A DNA stretch of 64,000 nt from Halopseudomonas laoshanensis (GCF_008365385.1 NZ_QOVF01000002.1:806001-870000); one strand, 5' to 3'; positions 19,840 through 30,437 are shown, numbered from the stretch's first letter. Translations and numbers: made by a program. Notes: a model not told the origin generated them from the sequence alone.

Positions 19840-21021
19840 TCACTGGGCTACCAGCCATTCACGCAGGACCTCCGACCCATGCTGATCCAGCATGGGTGGT
19901 GGCAGGCGATAACTGACAGGCGTTCGCGACAGGCGAATCGGATTGGCGACCAACTCCAGCTCTCCGGACAAAGGGTGCTCCATCCTGATTTTCAAGCCAC
20001 GCGCCTGCACCTGCGGATCAGCGAACACCTGTTCCAGGTTATTGATCGGACCACAGGGCACACCAGCCTGCTCCAGATCAGCAATCCATTGCGCAGTGGT
20101 ACGAAATACCGTGACCTGTCGTATCAGTGGAATCAACTCGACCCGGTGCGCAACCCGCGCGGCATTGCTGGCAAATCGACCGTCCAGAGCCCACTCAGGG
20201 TGGCCAGCGACGCCGCAGAACTTGGCAAACTGCGCATCATTACCCACCGTGAGAATGAAATCACCATCGGCCGTGGGAAAATCCTGATAAGGCACGATAT
20301 TCGGATGCGCATTGCCCATGCGCCGCGGAGACTGGCCGGTAGTCAGGTAATTGAGGCCCTGATTGGCAAGACAGGCAACCTGGACATCCAACAGCGCCAG
20401 ATCGATGTATTGGCCTTGCCCGCTGCGCTCCCGTTCGGCCAGCGCAGCCAGAATCGCGTTGCTGGCATACAGCCCGGTGAGAATGTCCGTCAACGCCACG
20501 CCAACCTTGACCGGCCCAGCCCCCGCCTCATCATCCGCGCGGCCGGTAACACTCATCAAACCACCCAGACCTTGGATCATGAAGTCGTACCCAGCGCGCT
20601 GGGCATAAGGCCCATCCTGACCAAAGCCGGTGATAGAACAGAAAATCAACCGCGGATTGATCGCCTGCAGACTGGCGTAATCGAGCCCATAAGCTGCCAA
20701 ACCACCAACTTTGAAATTCTCGATCAGCACATCCGCGTGCTTTACCAACTCTCGCAAGCTCTGCTGCCCCTGCGGCTGGGTGAAATCGATTGCCAGTGAG
20801 CGCTTGTTACGGTTGGCCGACAGATAGTAGGCCGCTTCCGAGGTGTCTCGTCCCTGCGTATCCTTGAGATACGGCGGCCCCCAGGCACGAGTATCATCGC
20901 CCATCACCGGTCGCTCGATCTTGACGACGTCAGCGCCTAGATCGGCCAGCATCTGCCCCGCCCAGGGGCCAGCGAGAACACGGGATAAATCAAGAACTTT
21001 CAGACCGGACAGTGCGCCCAT
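19840..21021 (-). CDS. gcdG: Class III CoA-transferase, probable succinyl-CoA:glutarate CoA-transferase
   Basis: 393-residue CaiB/BaiF-type CoA-transferase. Seen: 'GLKVLDLSRVLAGPWAGQMLADLGADVVKIERP' region at the N-terminus (typical of the family), 'RNKRSLAIDF' near residue 70, and 'GYDFMIQGLGGLMSVTGR', where the catalytic aspartate is found. Beside glutaryl-CoA dehydrogenase it most likely activates glutarate to glutaryl-CoA in lysine and glutarate breakdown. The ATG at 21021 has GGAG eight bases before. gcdH lies 160 bases upstream on the same strand, so the two are probably co-transcribed. Confidence 0.87.
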   Translation of the reverse strand: MGALSGLKVLDLSRVLAGPWAGQMLADLGADVVKIERPVMGDDTRAWGPPYLKDTQGRDTSEAAYYLSANRNKRSLAIDFTQPQGQQSLRELVKHADVLIENFKVGGLAAYGLDYASLQAINPRLIFCSITGFGQDGPYAQRAGYDFMIQGLGGLMSVTGRADDEAGAGPVKVGVALTDILTGLYASNAILAALAERERSGQGQYIDLALLDVQVACLANQGLNYLTTGQSPRRMGNAHPNIVPYQDFPTADGDFILTVGNDAQFAKFCGVAGHPEWALDGRFASNAARVAHRVELIPLIRQVTVFRTTAQWIADLEQAGVPCGPINNLEQVFADPQVQARGLKIRMEHPLSGELELVANPIRLSRTPVSYRLPPPMLDQHGSEVLREWLVAQ

Positions 21022-21181
21022 AACAGCAGCTCCAGACAACCAGCTTGCTGAAGAGGCAAGCTGGCCGTGCGAATTGAGGAAAGTCTAACCAATGCAAACA
21101 ACAAGGCGCCCCTGGAGAGCGCCTGAAAACCAATAGATCAGCCACGACAAACCGAGCCCTGGGCCCGGTTTGCCTATACCC

Positions 21182-22366
21182 TCAGAAGAAAGCCTGAAGG
21201 CCGGTCTGCGCACGACCCAAAATCAGCGCATGCACATCGTGAGTGCCTTCATAGGTGTTGACCACTTCCAGGTTGACCACGTGACGGATGACGCCGTACT
21301 CGTCGGAAATACCGTTACCGCCGAGCATGTCACGGGCAACGCGAGCGATATCCAGCGACTTGCCGCAGGAGTTGCGCTTCATCATCGAGGTAATTTCGAC
21401 CGCCGCAGTTCCTTCATCCTTCATGCGACCCAGACGCAGGCAGCCCTGCAACGCCATGGTGATCTCGGTCTGCATGTCGGCCAGCTTCTTCTGAATCAGC
21501 TGGGTCTGCGCCAGCGGACGGCCAAACTGCTTGCGATCCAGGGTGTACTGGCGAGCGGTGTGCCAGCAGAACTCTGCAGCACCCAGAGCACCCCAGGAAA
21601 TACCGTAGCGCGCGGAGTTCAGGCAAGTGAACGGACCTTTCAGGCCGGTGACGTTCGGCAGCATGTTCTCTTCGGGCACAAACACATCTTCCATCACGAT
21701 CTGGCCGGTAATGGAGGTACGCAGACCTACCTTGCCCTTGATCGCCGGAGCACTGAGACCTTTCCAGCCCTTCTCCAGAATAAAGCCGCGAATCACGCCG
21801 TCATCAGTCTTGGCCCAAACGACAAAGATGTCGGCAATGGGACTGTTGGTAATCCACATTTTCGCGCCCTTGAGCGAATAACCACCGTCCACTGAACGTG
21901 CACGGGTAATCATCGAGCCCGGATCGGAACCGTGATCAGGTTCGGTCAGACCAAAACAGCCGATGTGCTCGCCGCTGGCCAGCTTGGGCAAGTACTTCTG
22001 TTTCTGCTCTTCACTACCGAATTCATTGATCGGCACCATAACCAGTGAGGACTGCACACTCATCATGGAACGGTAGCCGGAATCAACGCGCTCTACTTCA
22101 CGGGCGATCAGACCGTAGCAAACGTAATTCAGCCCGCTTCCGCCGTACTGCTCAGGAATAGTCGCACCCAGCAGACCCAGCTCACCCATTTCGCGGAAGA
22201 TCGACGCGTCAGTGTTCTCATGGCGAAACGATTCCAGCACCCGCGGCATCAGCTTGGCGTTGCAATACTGCGCGGCAGAATCACGCACCATGCGCTCTTC
22301 TTCAGTCAACTGAGAATCAAGCAGCAGTGGATCAATCCAGTTAAAACTAGCTTTGGAATCGGCCAT
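21182..22366 (-). CDS. gcdH: Glutaryl-CoA dehydrogenase
   Basis: 394-residue FAD acyl-CoA dehydrogenase that oxidises and decarboxylates glutaryl-CoA to crotonyl-CoA, feeding electrons to ETF. Seen: '[29 protein letters not shown]' start near residue 72, '[16 protein letters not shown]' (flavin-binding) near 134, '[18 protein letters not shown]' start near 167, and the catalytic glutamate in '[18 protein letters not shown]' near 370. The '[16 protein letters not shown]' segment is characteristic of GcdH rather than of short-chain enzymes. ATG at 22366 with GGAG five bases before. Divergent from the LysR regulator at 22618. Confidence 0.95.
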   Translation of the reverse strand: MADSKASFNWIDPLLLDSQLTEEERMVRDSAAQYCNAKLMPRVLESFRHENTDASIFREMGELGLLGATIPEQYGGSGLNYVCYGLIAREVERVDSGYRSMMSVQSSLVMVPINEFGSEEQKQKYLPKLASGEHIGCFGLTEPDHGSDPGSMITRARSVDGGYSLKGAKMWITNSPIADIFVVWAKTDDGVIRGFILEKGWKGLSAPAIKGKVGLRTSITGQIVMEDVFVPEENMLPNVTGLKGPFTCLNSARYGISWGALGAAEFCWHTARQYTLDRKQFGRPLAQTQLIQKKLADMQTEITMALQGCLRLGRMKDEGTAAVEITSMMKRNSCGKSLDIARVARDMLGGNGISDEYGVIRHVVNLEVVNTYEGTHDVHALILGRAQTGLQAFF

Positions 22367-22495
22367 GGGAACTCCGTAGTGATATATGAGGTAAGCATCG
22401 TGGAGATGCTATCGAGTGGCAATAAGACTAGACCCCTTTAGCGCACACAGCAAACGCGTTTTATTCAGCAACCTGTGCTATTTTGGAACTCCGTA

Positions 22496-22600
22496 AAACA
22501 GCTGCAAGTTACAAGCGTCAAGCTGCAAGTACCCCTCATTCGCGCCAAGCACACTGTATTGGCACTGCGCGGACCAACTTGCTGCTTACCGCTTGAAACT
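22496..22600. repeat. Dispersed CAAGCTGCAAG-type repeat before the LysR gene
   Basis: Words such as CAGCTGCAAGTTACAAGCG and its opposite-strand relatives (ACTTGCTGCTTACCGCTTG) frame a roughly 100-base segment in the gcdH-LysR gap. They are close relatives of the repeats near 1.95, 43.6 and 46.6 kb. It lies in the divergent promoter region and could move or insulate promoters. Confidence 0.5.
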
Positions 22601-22617
22601 GCTCCAGAGGAGGCAAC

Positions 22618-23526
22618 ATGCGCCGCAAGATTCCCCCTACCCAGGCCCTTATCTGTTTCGAATCTTCGGCCCGACATGAAAGCTTTACCAAAGCGGCAGA
22701 GGAACTCGCCCTGACGCAAAGCGCTGTGTGCCGACAGATCGCCAATCTGGAAGAATTTCTGGATGTACAACTGTTCCGCCGTACTCGGCGCGGTGTCAAA
22801 CTGACCGAGGCGGGTGAAACATACAGCCGCCGCATCAGCAGCCGATTGGACGCTGTAGAGCGAGACACCTTGTCGGTAATGGGCAACCAGGGCACGGCAA
22901 CGCTGGAACTGGCCGCAGTTCCTACCTTTAGTACCCAATGGCTGCTGCCGCGCCTCAAGGGCTTTCTTCACGCCCACCCACATGTATCGATCAACCTGAC
23001 CAACCGCACTCGGCCCTTTCTGTTTGCTGACACGGAATTCGATGCCGCGATCTATTTCGGCGATGGTGACTGGTCTGGTACCGAGGCGCATTTTTTGATG
23101 AAGGAGTCTCCGGTGCCGGTGTGCAGCCCGGATCTGATCGCACCACAGTTGTCACTGACGGCAGAACAGGTCAGCCAGATGCCGTTACTACAGCAGACCA
23201 CCCGCCCATACGCCTGGCGCCAATGGTTTGCATCGGTAGATATGCGCGTTGCGCACGATTTGAACGGTACGCGACTCGAACTGTTTTCCATGCTCGCCAA
23301 AGCCGCGGTGCATGGCATGGGCGTAGCCCTGATCCCGCCTTTCCTGATTCGCGACGAACTGGACAGCGGACGGCTGATCACGCCCTGCCCGCACAGCTTT
23401 GACAGTGACCATGCCTACCATCTGGTGATTCCCGAGCGCAAAGCAGAGTCGGCAACTTTGCAGGCGTTCAGGGACTGGTTGGTCGCGGAAGCCAGCGCTT
23501 ATCGCGACGCCCAAAGCCCGGCTTAG
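22618..23526 (+). CDS. gcdR: LysR-type regulator of glutarate catabolism
   Basis: 302 residues with the LysR winged helix at the N-terminus ('ESSARHESFTKAAEELALTQSAVCRQI' segment, about residues 15-42; 'FRRTRRGVKLTEAG' wing) and a periplasmic-binding-protein-like effector domain behind it, of the GcvA/GcdR branch. The ATG at 22618 has AGGAGG six bases upstream. Divergent orientation to gcdH is the classic arrangement for a regulator of that operon; the effector is expected to be glutarate or a derivative (inference). Followed by a palindrome at 23544. Confidence 0.85.
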   Translation: MRRKIPPTQALICFESSARHESFTKAAEELALTQSAVCRQIANLEEFLDVQLFRRTRRGVKLTEAGETYSRRISSRLDAVERDTLSVMGNQGTATLELAAVPTFSTQWLLPRLKGFLHAHPHVSINLTNRTRPFLFADTEFDAAIYFGDGDWSGTEAHFLMKESPVPVCSPDLIAPQLSLTAEQVSQMPLLQQTTRPYAWRQWFASVDMRVAHDLNGTRLELFSMLAKAAVHGMGVALIPPFLIRDELDSGRLITPCPHSFDSDHAYHLVIPERKAESATLQAFRDWLVAEASAYRDAQSPA

Positions 23527-23539
23527 CCGATCGCGCTAA

Positions 23540-23567
23540 CAAAAACGGCGAGCCAAGGCTCGCCGTT
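23540..23567 (-). terminator. Intrinsic terminator of the yceI-cytochrome b operon
   Basis: On the minus strand the arms AACGGCGAGCC and GGCTCGCCGTT are followed by TTTTTG. It lies 20 bases beyond the yceI stop. In the plus direction it may also stop the LysR transcript, but there the T run is short. Confidence 0.8.
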
Positions 23568-23586
23568 CATGCACATCATTACCAAT

Positions 23587-24162
23587 TTACTGCCGGACAC
23601 CTTCCACTGACAAAATCAATTCCACCTCCTCCGACGCCGGCCCCAGGTCCATGGAAATGTCGTAGTCTTTCAAACGCAGAGTAGTGCTGCCTTCGAAGCC
23701 AGCGCGGTAATTGCCCCATGGGTCATCACCCTCGCCAATGAACTTGGCTTCCAGCACCACGGGCTTGGTCACGCCATTCAGGGTCAGATCGCCGGTGATA
23801 TTGGCGGTGTCATCACCGGTCATTTCCACGGCGGTGGATTTGAAGGTGGCTTGCGGATGCTTGTCGACGTTGAGGAAATCATCGCTGCGCAAGTGCTTGT
23901 CGCGCTCGGCGTGATTGGAGTCAACGCTGGTAGTATTGATGGTGACATTCACCTCACTGGCTTCGGGCTTGTCCGCGTCCCAGCTGAAGGTGCCGTCAAA
24001 ATCGTTGAAACGGCCATACAGCCAGCTGTAGCCCAGATGGCTGATCTTGAAATTGATGAAGGCGTGCTGGCCTTCCTTGTCGATAACGTAGTCAGCAGCC
24101 TGCAAACTGCCACTTAATGCCATCAAGCCGCCCAGCGCGATGCCGACGAATGTTTTTTTCAT
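23587..24162 (-). CDS. YceI-family periplasmic lipid-binding protein
   Basis: 191 residues: a signal peptide ('[22 protein letters not shown]', cleavage near 22) and a YceI beta-barrel ('[30 protein letters not shown]' start, '[12 protein letters not shown]', '[20 protein letters not shown]'). YceI proteins form a lipocalin-like barrel that binds polyisoprenoids such as ubiquinone-8. The ATG at 24162 follows GAGGAG with six bases spacing; the frame is open further upstream into the cytochrome gene, which is not used. The cytochrome b561 gene stops one base before it, so both are one operon, the usual pairing for this family. Confidence 0.93.
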   Translation of the reverse strand: MKKTFVGIALGGLMALSGSLQAADYVIDKEGQHAFINFKISHLGYSWLYGRFNDFDGTFSWDADKPEASEVNVTINTTSVDSNHAERDKHLRSDDFLNVDKHPQATFKSTAVEMTGDDTANITGDLTLNGVTKPVVLEAKFIGEGDDPWGNYRAGFEGSTTLRLKDYDISMDLGPASEEVELILSVEGVRQ

Positions 24163-24163
24163 A

Positions 24164-24733
24164 TCAATGCTCCTCAGGTGAATGCTGACGCAAGCCAAGC
24201 ATGCGTCGCAAAGTATTGTCGCGGTCGATAAAGTGATGTTTCAAAGCACCCAGTGCATGGAGGCCTGCTAACACCAATACGCTGATGGCCAGCCAGTAAT
24301 GCACCAGACCGGCGCGGTCCGCCTGTTCTGGCAGGCCGGTAATCAGTGCGGGCAGCGTAAACCAGCCAAACACGTCGATGCCCTGCCCTTTTGCGGTAGA
24401 GATGAGATAGCCGCTGAGCACGATCACAATCAGTAACAGGTATAGCAGTCCGTGAACCAGACTGGCGAGCCGTAGCTCCCAGGGCTTGTGACCGGGAATA
24501 TGCGCGGGCTTGGGGTTTGCCCAGCGCCAGAGCAAACGCAGCACAATCAGCAGCGCCAGCGAAACGCCGATGCTCTTGTGCCAGAACGGCGCGCTGCGGT
24601 AATAAGGGCTGTAATAGGTGAGGTCGGTCATCCACAGACCGAGGATAGCCAGACCAATGACCGTCACGGCCACCAGCCAATGGAGAACAATGGCGGCAGT
24701 GCCGTAGCTGCGAGACGTGTTCCTGATCTGCAT
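24164..24733 (-). CDS. Cytochrome b561-type membrane protein
   Basis: 189 residues with four predicted membrane helices and conserved haem-ligand histidines ('[21 protein letters not shown]' start near residue 17, '[21 protein letters not shown]' start near 50, '[19 protein letters not shown]', '[21 protein letters not shown]' near 145). It belongs to the prokaryotic cytochrome b561 family of quinone-oxidising diheme proteins. It is paired with yceI, one base apart, so it probably works on quinones together with the YceI carrier. The start was put at the ATG at 24733; a TTG seven codons upstream is possible. Confidence 0.9.
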   Translation of the reverse strand: MQIRNTSRSYGTAAIVLHWLVAVTVIGLAILGLWMTDLTYYSPYYRSAPFWHKSIGVSLALLIVLRLLWRWANPKPAHIPGHKPWELRLASLVHGLLYLLLIVIVLSGYLISTAKGQGIDVFGWFTLPALITGLPEQADRAGLVHYWLAISVLVLAGLHALGALKHHFIDRDNTLRRMLGLRQHSPEEH

Positions 24734-24844
24734 GACTTCAGTCCAATGTGTCAATGAGGGGGATTCTCACATCGAATCAACCAAACAAAAAGCGCAATAT
24801 TTGGTTCTGAATCATCCGGTAAACAGATAGCTTTCTCGAGAACG

Positions 24845-24875
24845 CAAAAAAATGGCCCTCTATATTGGGGCCATT
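24845..24875 (-). terminator. Intrinsic terminator after trpC
   Basis: On the minus strand AATGGCCC and GGGCCATT form the stem and a run of seven T residues follows. It closes the trp gene block 30 bases after the trpC stop. Confidence 0.85.
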
Positions 24876-24906
24876 GTTGGGCACTACTGACGCTCAGAAA
24901 ATAGGC

Positions 24907-25701
24907 TCAGAAAAACAGTCGTTTGAGCTCCGCCCCTGGATCGGCTGCCCGCATAAAGGCTTCACCGACCAGGAAGCCGTACACATCGTGAGCCAGCATC
25001 AGATCCACATCAGCGCGTGAGAGCAGACCACTCTCCGTCACCAGCAACCTGTCGCCAGGTACTCGGGGCAGAAGATCCAGGGTGGTTACTAGCGTGACGT
25101 CAAAAGTATGCAGGTTACGGTTATTGATGCCAATCAGCGGCGTATCCAGGCGCAGCGCTCGCTGTAGCTCATCGCCGTCGTGCACTTCGACCAGTACGTC
25201 CAACTTCAGACGCCGCGCTTCGGCGGCCAGCTCGGCCATCAGTCCGTCATCCAGTGCCGAGACAATCAGCAGAATGCAGTCAGCACCCATCGCCCTGGCT
25301 TCCAGCACCTGATACGGATCAATCAGGAAGTCCTTGCGGATCACCGGCAGGCTACAGGCTGCGCGTGCGGCGCGCAGATAGTCGTCATGGCCTTGAAAGA
25401 AGTCGACATCGGTCAGCACGGACAAACAGGCTGCGCCACCCAGCTCGTAGCTGCGGGCAATCTCTGCAGGGTCGAAATCCTCACGCAGCACACCCTTGCT
25501 CGGCGAGGCTTTCTTGATCTCGGCGATCACACCGGGCCTGCGGGCCTCAGCGCAGCGCTGCAATGCCGCAGCAAAACCGCGCGGCGGCTCAGCGGCAGCG
25601 GCGAGGCGCTCAAGCTCCTGGACGCTGACGCGAGGTCGGCGCTCGGCCACCTCCTCATGCTTGCGCGCAATGATGTTCTGCAGAATCGTTGGCACACTCA
25701 T
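24907..25701 (-). CDS. trpC: Indole-3-glycerol phosphate synthase
   Basis: 264-residue TIM-barrel enzyme of tryptophan synthesis that closes the indole ring from carboxyphenylamino-deoxyribulose phosphate. Seen: '[20 protein letters not shown]' near residue 60-79 with the catalytic lysine, '[22 protein letters not shown]' start near 115, '[14 protein letters not shown]' near 165, '[11 protein letters not shown]' near 188, '[12 protein letters not shown]' near 215. It is monofunctional, without a fused TrpF. The ATG at 25701 overlaps the trpD stop by four bases, so they are translationally coupled. Confidence 0.97.
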   Translation of the reverse strand: MSVPTILQNIIARKHEEVAERRPRVSVQELERLAAAAEPPRGFAAALQRCAEARRPGVIAEIKKASPSKGVLREDFDPAEIARSYELGGAACLSVLTDVDFFQGHDDYLRAARAACSLPVIRKDFLIDPYQVLEARAMGADCILLIVSALDDGLMAELAAEARRLKLDVLVEVHDGDELQRALRLDTPLIGINNRNLHTFDVTLVTTLDLLPRVPGDRLLVTESGLLSRADVDLMLAHDVYGFLVGEAFMRAADPGAELKRLFF

Positions 25702-26744
25702 TGTGCAGCTTCCTCGCGAAATATCTCGGTAAAGGCGATCAGCTCATTGAGCTTTTCGCGAGCCAGACCGGAGTGCAGGGCATCAGAGGCCAGTTGCACT
25801 CCTTCCAGGAAAGTGGAGGCCTGATCACTGGCATACAGTGCTGCGCCAGCATTGAGAATGATCATGTCTGCGGCCTTCTCTCCGGCCTCGGTCTTGCGTT
25901 TACCTAGCGCGTCATTGATCAGCGCCAGGGATCCAGCCGCATCATTCACACTCAGGCCAATCAGGCTGCGGCTGGGAATGCCCAGCTCTTCGGGGCTTAT
26001 ATCATACTCGTGCACTTCGCCGTTCTTCAGTTCAGCCACATGGGTCGGCGCCGCCAGGCTGACTTCATCCAGACCGTCGCGGGCGCTGACCACCAGCACG
26101 TGCTCACTGCCCAAACGCTTGAGCACCTCGGCCATGGGCCGGCAGAGCTTGTCGGTGAACACCCCGATAACCTGATGCTTGACCCCGGCGGGGTTGGTCA
26201 TCGGCCCGAGCATATTGAAAAGGGTGCGCAAGCCCAGCTCCTTGCGCGGGCCGACCGCGTGTTTCATTGCACTGTGATGCGCCGGCGCAAACATGAAGCC
26301 GACGCCGACCGCCTCGACGCAACGCCCGACCTGCTCCGGCGTCAGCGCCAAGTTGACGCCGGCAGCTTCCAGTAGATCAGCACTACCGCTCTTGCCGGAC
26401 ACCGCGCGGTTGCCGTGTTTGGCGACCTTGCCACCCGCCGCTGCAACGACCAGCGCCGCCGCCGTGGATACGTTGAAAATGTTCGCGCCATCGCCGCCAG
26501 TGCCGCAGGTATCCACCACCCGCTCACCACTAACCTTCACGCCAGAGGCCAGCTCACGCATGACCATGGCCGCGCCGGTGATTTCATCAATGCTTTCACC
26601 CTTCATGCGCAGGCCGACCAGAAAGGCGCCAATCTGCGCATCGGTGCATTGCCCGGTCATGATGTCGCGCATGACCTCGCGCATTTCTTCGGTACTCAGG
26701 TCGATCTGCTCGACCACGCGCGCCAGCGCTGTCTTGATATCCAT
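25698..26744 (-). CDS. trpD: Anthranilate phosphoribosyltransferase
   Basis: 348 residues; transfers phosphoribosyl from PRPP to anthranilate. Seen: the N-terminal helical domain '[28 protein letters not shown]' region, the PRPP-binding '[21 protein letters not shown]' start near residue 78, '[21 protein letters not shown]' start near 107, and '[14 protein letters not shown]' near 163. It is a separate protein, not fused to the glutamine amidotransferase. It lies 17 bases after trpG, and its stop overlaps trpC. trpG-trpD-trpC order as in pseudomonads. Confidence 0.97.
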   Translation of the reverse strand: MDIKTALARVVEQIDLSTEEMREVMRDIMTGQCTDAQIGAFLVGLRMKGESIDEITGAAMVMRELASGVKVSGERVVDTCGTGGDGANIFNVSTAAALVVAAAGGKVAKHGNRAVSGKSGSADLLEAAGVNLALTPEQVGRCVEAVGVGFMFAPAHHSAMKHAVGPRKELGLRTLFNMLGPMTNPAGVKHQVIGVFTDKLCRPMAEVLKRLGSEHVLVVSARDGLDEVSLAAPTHVAELKNGEVHEYDISPEELGIPSRSLIGLSVNDAAGSLALINDALGKRKTEAGEKAADMIILNAGAALYASDQASTFLEGVQLASDALHSGLAREKLNELIAFTEIFREEAAQ

Positions 26745-26761
26745 GTTCGCTCCTTGTCCGC

Positions 26762-27358
26762 TTAGCCGCGCAGGCCGCCCTGTTGTTTGAGGAAGTTGTC
26801 CAGCAGCTCGTGTCCCTGGTCGGTCAGAATCGACTCGGGGTGAAACTGCACGCCTTCGATCATGTACTCACGGTGACGCACACCCATGATCTCATCAATC
26901 GAGCCGTCTTCGAGCTGGGTCCAGGCGGTGATTTCCAGGCAGTCCGGCAGTGGCTCGCGACGCACCACCAAGGAGTGATAGCGAGTTACGGTAAGTGGAT
27001 TATCCAGCCGGGCAAAAACACCCTGGTGCTCGTGAAATACCGGGCTGGTCTTGCCGTGCATGACCTGGCGCGCGCGAATAACTTCGCCGCCAAAGGCCTG
27101 ACCTATCGCCTGATGGCCGAGGCAGATACCCAGGATCGGCAGCTTGCCGGCGAAATGCCGCAGCACCGCCACCGATACGCCCGCCTCATTCGGTGTACAA
27201 GGGCCGGGTGAAATGACAATACGCTCAGGCTGCAGGGCTTCGATTTCGGCCACGCTGAGCTCATCGTTGCGGATAACCTTGACCTCGGCACCCAGCTCGC
27301 CCAGGTACTGCACCACGTTGTAGGTGAAGGAATCATAGTTGTCGATCATCAATAACAT
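26762..27358 (-). CDS. trpG: Anthranilate synthase glutamine amidotransferase subunit
   Basis: 198-residue class I glutamine amidotransferase that supplies ammonia to TrpE. Seen: '[21 protein letters not shown]' start, '[15 protein letters not shown]', the nucleophile cysteine in '[16 protein letters not shown]' near residue 79, and the catalytic 'QFHPESILT' near 170. The ATG at 27358 has GAGGG seven bases upstream; the open frame before it overlaps trpE and is not used. trpE ends ten bases upstream, so trpE-trpG are directly linked here. Confidence 0.97.
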   Translation of the reverse strand: MLLMIDNYDSFTYNVVQYLGELGAEVKVIRNDELSVAEIEALQPERIVISPGPCTPNEAGVSVAVLRHFAGKLPILGICLGHQAIGQAFGGEVIRARQVMHGKTSPVFHEHQGVFARLDNPLTVTRYHSLVVRREPLPDCLEITAWTQLEDGSIDEIMGVRHREYMIEGVQFHPESILTDQGHELLDNFLKQQGGLRG

Positions 27359-27368
27359 GTCTTTTCCC

Positions 27369-28847
27369 TCACTCGACTGACTGTTCGGCCAGGGCCACAG
27401 CCCGGAACATTGCACGACGCTTATTGATGGTCTCTTCCCACTCCAGCGCGGGCACCGAGTCGGCAACAATCCCGCCACCGGCCTGCACGTGCAGCTCGCC
27501 GTTCTTGATCACGGCGGTGCGGATCGCAATTGCGGTGTCCATATTGCCGTTCCACGCCCAGTAACCCACCGCACCGCCATAGACGCCACGTTTGACCGGC
27601 TCCAGCTCGTCGATGATTTCCATCGCGCGGATCTTTGGCGCTCCCGACAGCGTGCCCGCGGGCAGGATCGCGCGCAGCGCATCCATCGCGTTCAGATTAC
27701 CCAGCAATTGGCCCTTCACGTTGGAAACGATGTGCATCACGTTCGAGTAGCGCTCGATAACCATCTTCTCGGTTACCTGCACCTTGCCAATCTGCGCTAC
27801 GCGGCCCACGTCATTGCGGCCCAGATCAATCAGCATCAAATGCTCAGCGATTTCCTTGGCATCAGAGAGTAGATCCACTTCCAGGGCGTGATCGGCCTCT
27901 TCGGTGGCGCCACGTGGGCGCGTACCGGCGATGGGCCGCACGGTCACTTCACCCTCTTCCACGCGCACCAGCACCTCGGGCGAGCTGCCGACCACATGGA
28001 AATCGCCAAAGTTGAAGAAGTACATATAAGGCGTGGGGTTCTGGCTGCGCAGCGCCCGGTACAGATCAATGGGCTCGGCCTTGAAATCGATACTCATGCG
28101 CTGCGAGGGCACCACCTGCATGCAGTCACCGGCAAGAATGTATTCCTTGACGGTATCCACTGCGCGCTCGTAATCCTCGCGAGTGAAACTGGCACGGTAA
28201 TCCAGGTCGCGGTCGGGCGGATTGTCCAGCGACAGCGGTTTGCGCTGGGCGAGCGGCTGGCGCAGCTTGTCGAGTATCTGTTCCAAGCGGGCGTTGGCGC
28301 CATCGAAAGCGCTGTCGTCTGCCGGATCGGCGAGGACGATGGCGTGCAGCTTGCCCGCCAGATTGTCGAATACCACCACCTCGTCCGAGACCATCAACAG
28401 GATGTCCGGGTTACCCAGCGGATCGGGATTGGGGCAATGCGCCAGCCGTGGCTCGACGTACCGAACACAGTCATAGCCAAAATAGCCAACCAACCCACCA
28501 TTGAAACGCGGTAGACCGGGAATGCTCGGCACGCGATAACGTGCCTTGAACTCTTCGACAAAGGCCAGCGGATCGGCACAATCATGCTGTTCGGTTTCGA
28601 CGCCATCAACCAGCACATGCACGCTATGGCCATAGACGCGCAGCACCGTACGGGCGGGCAAGCCAAGGATCGAGTAACGGCCCCATTTCTCGCCGCCCTG
28701 TACCGATTCCAGCAGGTAGGAATAGGGGGCGTCAGCCAGTTTCAGGTAGGTCGACAGCGGTGTATCCAGGTCCGCCAGCACTTCGCGTACCACGGGTACA
28801 CGATTAAAGTCCTGGGCAGCCAGGCTTAGAAATTCTTCTCGGGTCAT
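27369..28847 (-). CDS. trpE: Anthranilate synthase component I
   Basis: 492 residues; converts chorismate to anthranilate with TrpG, the first committed step to tryptophan. Seen: the feedback-inhibition element '[17 protein letters not shown]' near residue 42, '[19 protein letters not shown]' near 265, '[10 protein letters not shown]' near 300, '[13 protein letters not shown]' near 330, and '[12 protein letters not shown]' near 400. The ATG at 28847 gives the standard length and has AGGC as a ribosome site; two ATG codons a little upstream (28859 and 28877 region) would add 4-10 residues. A leader peptide with Trp codons lies about 70 bases upstream, so attenuation-type control is likely. Confidence 0.96.
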   Translation of the reverse strand: MTREEFLSLAAQDFNRVPVVREVLADLDTPLSTYLKLADAPYSYLLESVQGGEKWGRYSILGLPARTVLRVYGHSVHVLVDGVETEQHDCADPLAFVEEFKARYRVPSIPGLPRFNGGLVGYFGYDCVRYVEPRLAHCPNPDPLGNPDILLMVSDEVVVFDNLAGKLHAIVLADPADDSAFDGANARLEQILDKLRQPLAQRKPLSLDNPPDRDLDYRASFTREDYERAVDTVKEYILAGDCMQVVPSQRMSIDFKAEPIDLYRALRSQNPTPYMYFFNFGDFHVVGSSPEVLVRVEEGEVTVRPIAGTRPRGATEEADHALEVDLLSDAKEIAEHLMLIDLGRNDVGRVAQIGKVQVTEKMVIERYSNVMHIVSNVKGQLLGNLNAMDALRAILPAGTLSGAPKIRAMEIIDELEPVKRGVYGGAVGYWAWNGNMDTAIAIRTAVIKNGELHVQAGGGIVADSVPALEWEETINKRRAMFRAVALAEQSVE

Positions 28848-28917
28848 GATCAGCCTCATGGGGCGGGAAATTGTCACACAAACACAGGAGGCCCGCGCTA
28901 GACGCAGGCAGGCAGAA

Positions 28918-28962
28918 TCAGGTGCGCCAACGCCAGCGGGCGAGGGCCTTGATCACTCTCAT
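28918..28962 (-). CDS. trpL: trp leader peptide with two Trp codons
   Basis: A 14-codon frame, [14 protein letters not shown], with TGG-CGT-TGG near its end, lies between gph and trpE and ends 70 bases before the trpE ATG. Short Arg/Trp-rich leaders in front of trpE are the hallmark of ribosome-mediated attenuation. After the stop, GCGCGGGCC can pair back to GGCCC-TCGC within the leader frame, giving a stalling-sensitive fold. No clear T-tract terminator is visible, and the ribosome site in front of the ATG is weak, so the exact mechanism is open. Confidence 0.7.
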   Translation of the reverse strand: MRVIKALARWRWRT

Positions 28963-29025
28963 CAGTTTGCGGTTGCTGACAAACACGGCTGATCCGTCTT
29001 GGTAAGGTGTGGGAACACCGAAAGG

Positions 29026-29700
29026 TTATATGAGCACGTCGAGTGAATCAACCAGCAAATCCGGGTTTTCCAGGCTGACCGGGCGGCCATGGTTATAGCC
29101 ATAACTGACCGCCACCACTTTCACTCCGGCCGCCTGACCGGCCAACACGTCATTGCGTGAGTCACCAATAAAGAGCGTATCCGCAACCGCCACGCCCGCC
29201 TTTTGCATGATCCAGTGCAGGGCGGCGGGATCGGGCTTTTGCACCGGCAGCGTATCGCCGCCCACCAGCCAATCGAAATAACCCAGCATACCCTTCTCTT
29301 CCAGTAGCGGCGCAACAAAGCGTTCCGGCTTGTTGGTCGCTACCGCCATCGCAATGCCCCGCGTTTTAAGGGCATCGAGAAAAGCCATTACCCCAGGGTA
29401 GACACCGGTCAGTGCGTGGCCACCGGAATACGCCTGCAAAAAAACCTGATGCGCCAACTCGGCCTCTTGCTCATCGACGCTGGCATACTCGATGGATCCG
29501 GCCAGCGCGCGCCGCACCAGTACCGCAGAACCATTGCCCACCCAATCGCGTACGCGCTCGATACCCGCAGCCGGGCGACCAAGGTCAAGCAACATACTAT
29601 CGATGGCGCTAGCCAGGTCCGGCACCGAGTCAAGCAGCGTGCCGTCCAGATCGAAGATCACCAGCTTCGGCAGCCGTCCGCCGAACAACTGCTCCAACAT
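29026..29700 (-). CDS. gph: Phosphoglycolate phosphatase
   Basis: 224-residue HAD-family phosphatase. Seen: motif I 'VIFDLDGTLLDSVPDL' at residues 14-29 with the nucleophile Asp, 'MAVATNKPERF' (motif II) near 118, and 'LFIGDSRNDVLAGQAAG' (motif IV) near 175. It removes 2-phosphoglycolate, formed during DNA repair. The start ATG overlaps the rpe stop (ATGA). rpe-gph-trpE is a conserved pseudomonad order. Confidence 0.94.
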   Translation of the reverse strand: MLEQLFGGRLPKLVIFDLDGTLLDSVPDLASAIDSMLLDLGRPAAGIERVRDWVGNGSAVLVRRALAGSIEYASVDEQEAELAHQVFLQAYSGGHALTGVYPGVMAFLDALKTRGIAMAVATNKPERFVAPLLEEKGMLGYFDWLVGGDTLPVQKPDPAALHWIMQKAGVAVADTLFIGDSRNDVLAGQAAGVKVVAVSYGYNHGRPVSLENPDLLVDSLDVLI

Positions 29701-30374
29701 CAGCGTGCGACCTGGGCCAGCTCGGCACGCATGCGGTCGATCACCGCCTTGTAATCGGGCTTATTGAAAATCGCCGAGCCGGCGACAAAGGTGTCGGCAC
29801 CCGCTTCGGCGATCTGGCGAATATTCTGCTCGCTGACGCCGCCGTCGACTTCCAGGCGAATATCGCGGCCGCTGGCATCAATCAACGCACGCGCCTCACG
29901 CAGCTTGTCCAGCGTGCCGGGGATGAATTTCTGTCCGCCGAAGCCCGGGTTGACGCTCATCAGGAGCACCATGTCGACCTTGTCCATCACGTACTTGAGG
30001 CTGTCCAGCGAGGTAGCCGGATTGAATACCAGCCCGGCCTTGGCACCCCCTTCACGAATCAGTTGCAGCGAGCGGTCGATATGCTCGCTAGCCTCCGGGT
30101 GGAAGGTAATAAAAGAGGCACCTGCTTCGAGGAAATCACCGATGATGCGATCCACCGGCTTGACCATCAAGTGCACATCGATGGGTGCGGTAATGCCGTA
30201 TTTGCGCAATGCGCTGCAGACCATCGGGCCAATTGTCAGGTTGGGTACGTAATGGTTGTCCATCACGTCGAAGTGGACAATATCGGCACCGGCGGCCAGC
30301 ACCTTGTCGACCTCCTCGCCAAGGCGGGCGAAGTCGGCGGACAGGATCGAAGGGGCAATCGCATAATCAGGCAT
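29700..30374 (-). CDS. rpe: Ribulose-phosphate 3-epimerase
   Basis: 224-residue TIM-barrel enzyme interconverting ribulose 5-phosphate and xylulose 5-phosphate; feeds the transketolase encoded at 2-4 kb. Seen: '[26 protein letters not shown]' start, '[15 protein letters not shown]' like motif (here '[18 protein letters not shown]') near residue 32, '[14 protein letters not shown]', '[13 protein letters not shown]' near 139, and '[12 protein letters not shown]' near 172. The ATG at 30374 has GAGGT five bases upstream; an 11-residue extension is unsupported. Confidence 0.97.
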   Translation of the reverse strand: MPDYAIAPSILSADFARLGEEVDKVLAAGADIVHFDVMDNHYVPNLTIGPMVCSALRKYGITAPIDVHLMVKPVDRIIGDFLEAGASFITFHPEASEHIDRSLQLIREGGAKAGLVFNPATSLDSLKYVMDKVDMVLLMSVNPGFGGQKFIPGTLDKLREARALIDASGRDIRLEVDGGVSEQNIRQIAEAGADTFVAGSAIFNKPDYKAVIDRMRAELAQVAR

Positions 30375-30437
30375 GACGGACCTCAGCAGTGAATTCGGAA
30401 CGGCCATAGTCTACCCCAAGCAGGCCCGCGCTGCCCT

